Assembly (NCBI RefSeq): GCF_900103865.1
Contig: NZ_FNII01000007.1
Coordinates: 62,001-126,000, forward strand
Length of the DNA: 64,000 nt
Direction: 5' to 3'
Origin: Vreelandella arcis
GTDB lineage: Bacteria; Pseudomonadota; Gammaproteobacteria; Pseudomonadales; Halomonadaceae
Under the pieces are notes generated by a model. The model saw nothing but the letters and a program-made list of their open reading frames with translations, made no database searches and was not told the DNA's origin. Of this stretch, positions 59,959 to 64,000 are shown in pieces (position 1 is the stretch's first letter; each line of letters begins with the position of its first letter). The position numbers and the translations under genes are program-made.

Positions 59959-61383
59959 TTATAGGAGTTCTTCGGCGGCCAGCGCCAGGCGAGAACGTTC
60001 GACGCTTTTCAGCGTGATGTGACCCGCATGGGGCCAGTCGCGAAACCGTTCCACCACAGCGGCCATCCCGCAGGTGTTGGCGGTTAGGTAAGGCGTGTCG
60101 ATCTGCCCGACGTTGCCCAAGCAGACGATTTTGGTATTGCGTCCGGCACGGGTCACCAACGATTTGAGCTGTTTCGGGGTAAAGTTTTGCGCCTCATCAA
60201 TGATCAAGAAAGTGTCGTTGAGGGTGCGCCCGCGCATAAAGCTGGGCGCGCGGATCTGTACCCGTGAGCCAATCAGCTGGCGTGTGGCACCGTTATCCCA
60301 GGTAGTCTCGCCTTCGTCATTGCGCAGCAGGTTATCCATATTGTCGTGGAAAGCGCCCATCCACGGCGACATTTTCTCCTCTTCGCTACCGGGTAAAAAG
60401 CCAATGTCTTCGCCCATGGGTATTGGCGCGCGGGTAAACACAATGCGCTCGAACTGCTTTTGATCGAGGGTTTGCTGAAACGCAGCGGCCAGCGTCATAA
60501 AGGTTTTGCCGGTGCCTGCGTTACCGGCGATGGTCACCAGGTCAATCTCAGGATCCATCAGCAGGTTAAGGGTGAAGTTTTGCCGGCTGTCGTGGGCGTG
60601 GACGCCCCAGACTCCGGCGTGGTGGCGATAGTTGGTTAACAGCTGTAAGCGTGCTGACGACGGCGAGAGTTCGCGGATGATCGCCTCAAACTCAGCGCCG
60701 TTTTCGCTATCCGATACCAGCATGCCAACGTGCCAGTGGCGCGGCATGTTGCCTTTCAACTGATAGAAGGTGTGGTGGTCGACTCGCTCAACGGTGACCT
60801 CCACGTTGAGCGCTTCCCACAGCGACGCTCCGTGCTGGCCTGCTGCCGAGGTATATACTTGGGCACCTTCAATCATCGCGTCGCTATCATCAAACGCACG
60901 ATCCGTTAAGTAATCCTCGACGGGGACTTTTAACGCCGCCGCCTTCACCCGCAGATTGATGTCCTTGGTAATTAGAATGACCGATGCATCGGGGCGTTCG
61001 TCACGCAGGCGGCAGGTTTCCGCCAAAATACGGTTGTCTGGACTGTCGTCCAGCGCGCTAAAGGGCTGAAGGTCGTTGTAGCAAAGAAAGCGTAAATGGC
61101 CGGACTCACCGGTGATGCGAGGGATCGGGATACCGCGCTGAATTTCGTCGAACGTGACTTGGCTGGTTAAATCCGAGAGCGTACGGCTGATCTGGCGTGC
61201 CGTGCGGGCGATTTCGCGAATACCGTTTTTATGCTTGTCCAACTCCTCCAAGACGGTCATGGGGATGACAACATCGTGCTCGTCAAAGTTGTAGAGCGCG
61301 GCGGGGTCATGAATCAGGACATTGGTGTCCAGAACGTAAAGCCTAGTTGCTTTCTTATCGAGTCGTACCATCGTGGCATTCAC
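59959..61383 (-). CDS. PhoH-family ATPase with N-terminal PIN domain
   Basis: A 474-residue protein. The PIN nuclease domain (about 12-150) has LYVLDTNVLIHDP and DSPDNRILAET with acidic site residues. The PhoH ATPase (about 245-470) has Walker A TIAGNAGTGKTFMTL and Walker B TFLIIDEAQNFTP. Family members act on RNA as helicase-nucleases. The gene stands alone. The ATG is at 61383. Confidence 0.93.
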   Translation of the reverse strand: MNATMVRLDKKATRLYVLDTNVLIHDPAALYNFDEHDVVIPMTVLEELDKHKNGIREIARTARQISRTLSDLTSQVTFDEIQRGIPIPRITGESGHLRFLCYNDLQPFSALDDSPDNRILAETCRLRDERPDASVILITKDINLRVKAAALKVPVEDYLTDRAFDDSDAMIEGAQVYTSAAGQHGASLWEALNVEVTVERVDHHTFYQLKGNMPRHWHVGMLVSDSENGAEFEAIIRELSPSSARLQLLTNYRHHAGVWGVHAHDSRQNFTLNLLMDPEIDLVTIAGNAGTGKTFMTLAAAFQQTLDQKQFERIVFTRAPIPMGEDIGFLPGSEEEKMSPWMGAFHDNMDNLLRNDEGETTWDNGATRQLIGSRVQIRAPSFMRGRTLNDTFLIIDEAQNFTPKQLKSLVTRAGRNTKIVCLGNVGQIDTPYLTANTCGMAAVVERFRDWPHAGHITLKSVERSRLALAAEELL

Positions 61384-61797
61384 TCCGTAGTTGACGGCAA
61401 CATCGACACTGGCAGGTACGTCTTACGTCCTAATGACACTTGCCTGTGTCGGTAAGGTGGCGTGTCCTGGTCTCTCCTTATTTAGCACTTTTTAATAGCG
61501 TGGAAGGCTTTGGTGTTTTTTTCCACAAAAATGATTTCAACGCTGCGCGAGCGCCTTTGGGTACCATCGTGACAAGCTATTCGAAAAACGGTAAGGCGTG
61601 GTGATTGCAAAGGTGGGCAGTTTCTTGATGGTGGGTATTGCAATCGATACGCAGCAAATCGATAACGCCGAAGAGATTGTTGAAAGCGTTGAGCAGCACT
61701 GAACAGAGTGCAACTGACAACCTGTGACCAGCATTACGCTGATCACCCGATCACAATAAAAGATGCGTTGCACGCTTCCTTAATCATCTTAATCATC
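61384..61797. other. 414-bp stretch without a clear gene
   Basis: Holds the promoter region of the PhoH gene on the left. On the right a short plus-strand frame (about 61603-61701, MVGIAIDTQQIDNAEEIVESVE) might be a small protein, but it has no ribosome site or family match. No RNA gene was recognised. Confidence 0.4.
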
Positions 61798-61816
61798 TTA
61801 ATCATCTTGATCGTCT
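61781..61816 (-). repeat. 9-bp tandem repeat spanning a stop codon
   Basis: Three exact copies of TAATCATCT (61781-61807) and one variant TGATCGTCT form the 3' end of the DUF3008 gene. Read on the minus strand they give (C/T)AA GAT GAT units, so the protein ends QDD followed by stop, DD, stop, DD, stop. Confidence 0.9.
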
Positions 61817-61992
61817 TTCTTTTGCGGCTTGCCCTTGCGCTGAGTGCCCGCCATTTCCTCCAGTTCGTCCTCGCTCATTGAGTCGTACATTTCTTTGGAG
61901 GCGCCCACCAATTCGCTGGGTTTGGTTTCACCGCGTTTGGCGGAGAGTGCCGCACCCGCGGCTTTTTGCTGTGCTTTAGACGTGGCTTTCAT
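61798..61992 (-). CDS. DUF3008 family small protein
   Basis: A 64-residue hydrophilic protein beginning MKATSKAQQKAAGAALSAKR and containing SKEMYDSMSEDELEEMAGT, the conserved core of DUF3008. Usually about 60 residues; function unknown, perhaps stress-related. The C-terminus (KKDDQDD) is encoded by a tandem repeat that continues past the stop codon. Confidence 0.88.
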   Translation of the reverse strand: MKATSKAQQKAAGAALSAKRGETKPSELVGASKEMYDSMSEDELEEMAGTQRKGKPQKKDDQDD

Positions 61993-62096
61993 GCAAGACT
62001 CCTGTCAGTTGACTTCCTTTGGCCTGCCGCGTTATTAAGCTTAGCAGCCAGTAAACTGCTTTCCAGACCACAGGCCGTTAACCAAGAGATTTTTCC

Positions 62097-62564
62097 ATGA
62101 CACCGGCGATTAATAGCGCAAAACGCGCGGGCATTGTTTATCACATACACGAATACTCTCACGATGCGGCAGCCGACTCCTATGGTCTGGAAGCGGCGGA
62201 AAAGCTGGGTGTGGCCGCTGCTCAGGTATTTAAAACGCTGGTGGTGAAACTCGATGGACAACAGCTGGCAGTCGGCATGGTGCCGGTGGATAAGCAGTTA
62301 GGTTTAAAGCAAATCGCCAAAGCGGCGGGGGCCAAGAAAGCTGCCATGGCCGTGCCGGCCGAGGTCGAGCGTGCCACTGGGTATGTGTTGGGCGGTGTTA
62401 GCCCGCTGGGGCAAAAAAAGCGCCTGCCGGGCTTTCTTGATGCCTCGGCTGAAAGCTTTGCTACGCTGTATGTCAGCGCAGGTCGGCGCGGGCTTGAAAT
62501 TGAGCTATCGCCGAAGGATCTACTCGTGCTTAGTCAGGCGCAACTGGCCCCCATCGCAGTATGA
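62097..62564 (+). CDS. ybaK: YbaK/EbsC-family Cys-tRNA(Pro) deacylase
   Basis: A 155-residue aminoacyl-tRNA editing protein, starting MTPAINSAKRAGIVYHIHEY. It contains QVFKTLVVKLDG, the editing-site Lys region (AGAKKAAMAV) and GYVLGGVSPLGQKKRLPGFLD. It hydrolyses Cys mis-attached to tRNA-Pro. Length and motifs are standard. Confidence 0.92.
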   Translation: MTPAINSAKRAGIVYHIHEYSHDAAADSYGLEAAEKLGVAAAQVFKTLVVKLDGQQLAVGMVPVDKQLGLKQIAKAAGAKKAAMAVPAEVERATGYVLGGVSPLGQKKRLPGFLDASAESFATLYVSAGRRGLEIELSPKDLLVLSQAQLAPIAV

Positions 62565-62657
62565 CAACAGCGCGTGATGAAGCACTTTCTGGTATGGTGC
62601 GCAGCATTAAGGCCGCTCATGCTTAGTCGGGCATATTCGCCCCTTCAGGAATTTTTT

Positions 62658-64000
62658 GTGTCAGACACTTCTTTTGCATCCCTGGCGCTGCCCAGCGCAC
62701 TCGCCAGCAATCTAGACTCTCTTGGTTATCACCAGATGACGCCGGTTCAGGCGCAAAGCCTACCGCCGATGCTGGCAGGCCGCGACGTATTGGCACAGGC
62801 CAAAACCGGCTCGGGTAAAACGGCCGCTTTTGGCTTGGCGTTGCTGGCTGGGCTACGCATTGAGGCCTTTGCGGTTCAGGGGTTGGTGTTGTGCCCAACG
62901 CGGGAATTGGCCGATCAAGTCGCCGAGGAGCTGCGTCGTCTGGCCCGGGCCATGCCGAATGTGAAAATTCTCACGCTGTGTGGCGGGGCGCCGCTGGGGC
63001 CGCAGCTGTCATCCCTGGATCACGGCGCGCACCTTGTGGTGGGCACCCCGGGGCGTATTGAGGAGCACCTACGCAAAGGCTCGCTGACGCTGGGCTCGCT
63101 TACCACCCTGGTGCTGGATGAAGCCGACCGCATGCTGGATATGGGCTTTCAGGCGACCATTGATGCAATCATTGCCGAGACTCCGGCGGATCGCCAAACG
63201 CTGTTGTTTAGCGCAACATTCCCTGAGGAACAATCCTCAGGCGACCTAGCGGCGATGACGCGTGGCATCATGCACGAGCCGGTGACGGTAAAAGTCGCTG
63301 AGGTTCACGATGCCAGCACCATCGCGCAGCATTTCTATAGCGTGGCGGATGAAGCGTCGCGTTTTGCAGCGCTCAAGCAACTGTTATTGATTAACCGACC
63401 GACCACCAGCGTGGTGTTTTGTAACACCAAGCGGGAAACTCAGGCGGTAGCGGATCGGCTGGTGGATGCTGGTTTCAGCGCCGTGGCGCTCAATGGCGAT
63501 TTAGAGCAGAAAGACCGCGACCGCATTCTGGTTCTGTTTGCCAACCGCAGCGCCTCGATCTTAGTGGCCACCGATGTGGCGGCCCGAGGCTTGGATATCG
63601 CCCAGTTAGATGCTGTTTTTAATTACCAGATCGCCCGAGAGCTGGATGTCCACGTGCACCGCGTTGGCCGTACCGGGCGAGCCGGGGCGAGCGGCATTGC
63701 CTGCACCCTGGTCTCGCCGCAGGAAACCTATCGCCTTGAACGGTTATCCGACGTGCTGGGTGAAACTCTGACGACCGAGCCGTTACCCAAGGCGTCTAAC
63801 GCGGCACCGTTTGAACCGCCCATGGCCACGCTGCAACTGGCCGGCGGCAAAAAAGACAAGCTACGGCCAGGTGATATTCTCGGTGCGCTGACCAGCGAAG
63901 GCGGCGTGCAGGGGGATCAAGTCGGTAAAATCAACGTGTTGGCGCGAAGCGCTTACGTGGCGGTTGCGCGCGATGTGGTTCAACAGGCTCAGACCAAGCT
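62658..64000 (+). CDS. DEAD-box RNA helicase, DbpA-like (3' end outside window)
   Basis: At least 447 residues of an uninterrupted helicase. It has the Q-motif YHQMTPVQAQ, motif I AQAKTGSGKTAAF, Ia PTRELADQ, Ib GTPGRI, II VLDEADRML, III LLFSATFP, V ATDVAARGLDIA and VI HRVGRTGRAG. A DbpA-type RNA-binding domain begins near the end (KLRPGDILGALTSEGG). The GTG at 62658, seven bases after AGGA, is the likely start; an ATG at 62619 is in frame. DbpA acts in 50S ribosome assembly. Confidence 0.9.
   Translation, partial: MSDTSFASLALPSALASNLDSLGYHQMTPVQAQSLPPMLAGRDVLAQAKTGSGKTAAFGLALLAGLRIEAFAVQGLVLCPTRELADQVAEELRRLARAMPNVKILTLCGGAPLGPQLSSLDHGAHLVVGTPGRIEEHLRKGSLTLGSLTTLVLDEADRMLDMGFQATIDAIIAETPADRQTLLFSATFPEEQSSGDLAAMTRGIMHEPVTVKVAEVHDASTIAQHFYSVADEASRFAALKQLLLINRPTTSVVFCNTKRETQAVADRLVDAGFSAVALNGDLEQKDRDRILVLFANRSASILVATDVAARGLDIAQLDAVFNYQIARELDVHVHRVGRTGRAGASGIACTLVSPQETYRLERLSDVLGETLTTEPLPKASNAAPFEPPMATLQLAGGKKDKLRPGDILGALTSEGGVQGDQVGKINVLARSAYVAVARDVVQQAQTK

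Noticed and set aside
61603-61701. Possible 25- to 33-residue small protein
   Set aside because: No ribosome site and no recognised family; kept only as a remark in the gap description.
1-64000. CRISPR arrays, tRNA or rRNA genes, prophage or integron features
   Set aside because: None seen: no spaced direct-repeat array, no cloverleaf or rRNA signature, no integrase or phage structural gene.

Overview
The window looks like chromosome from a moderately GC-rich gammaproteobacterium, most likely Halomonadaceae (Halomonas or a close relative). This is inferred from protein resemblance (msrPQ, sbcDC, PhoH, Csp, DUF3008, IS481-type transposase) and from E. coli-like regulatory sites. No rRNA, tRNA, CRISPR array, prophage or intact insertion sequence was seen. 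Most of the window is short operons, each with its own regulator and transporter, separated by small scars of gene loss.

Layout. 1-2015: a cut-off LysR gene divergent from an OFA-like MFS transporter, visibly AT-rich. 2072-6149: a small membrane protein, a RhuM-Fic gene behind a perfect LexA box, a DUF1330 protein, a cupin and a Bcr/CflA exporter. 6223-10050: a scarred stretch holding a headless MFS gene abutting an amidase tail, an intact TonB-dependent siderophore receptor with a Fur-type promoter, and an IS481 transposase stub abutting a truncated LysR gene. 10203-17984: RidA, then mipA-regulator-kinase divergent from an RND efflux pair, with a PmrA-like operator between them. 18115-25862: four regulator/enzyme or regulator/transporter pairs (SDR, LysR, TetR-MFS, DltE-like SDR, AraC, RidA, LysR) and a small hypothetical gene.

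25909-30178 is the most interesting protein-coding locus. In transcription order it holds a secreted, acidic, methionine-rich peptide, an OmpR-type regulator, a HAMP kinase, msrP and msrQ. It resembles a periplasmic methionine-oxidation sink coupled to its own repair enzyme. 30380-32947 is a DUF2157-DUF4401-GDYXXLXY membrane operon. 33053-39686 holds a TPR gene whose tail is read from a decayed copy of its own middle, an AraC regulator, a large MscS channel, a hydrolase remnant, a DUF952-like gene behind a SoxR-type promoter, and a RES/Xre toxin-antitoxin pair. 39730-41758 is azlCD with its XRE-cupin regulator and a small hypothetical gene.

42097-42271 is, from its sequence, a CsrB/RsmZ-type small RNA: nine GGA motifs, mostly in hairpin loops, then a strong terminator. 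Half an MFS gene follows it. 43137-57434: a CDP-alcohol phosphatidyltransferase, a DASS transporter, sbcDC, a YebE-like protein, a PgpA-like protein, a Sad-type dehydrogenase, an exported MsrA, and LysR divergent from mmsA plus a GMC oxidoreductase. 57625-64000: a cold-shock protein, a carboxylesterase, YihY, PhoH, a DUF3008 protein, YbaK and a DEAD-box helicase cut by the window edge.
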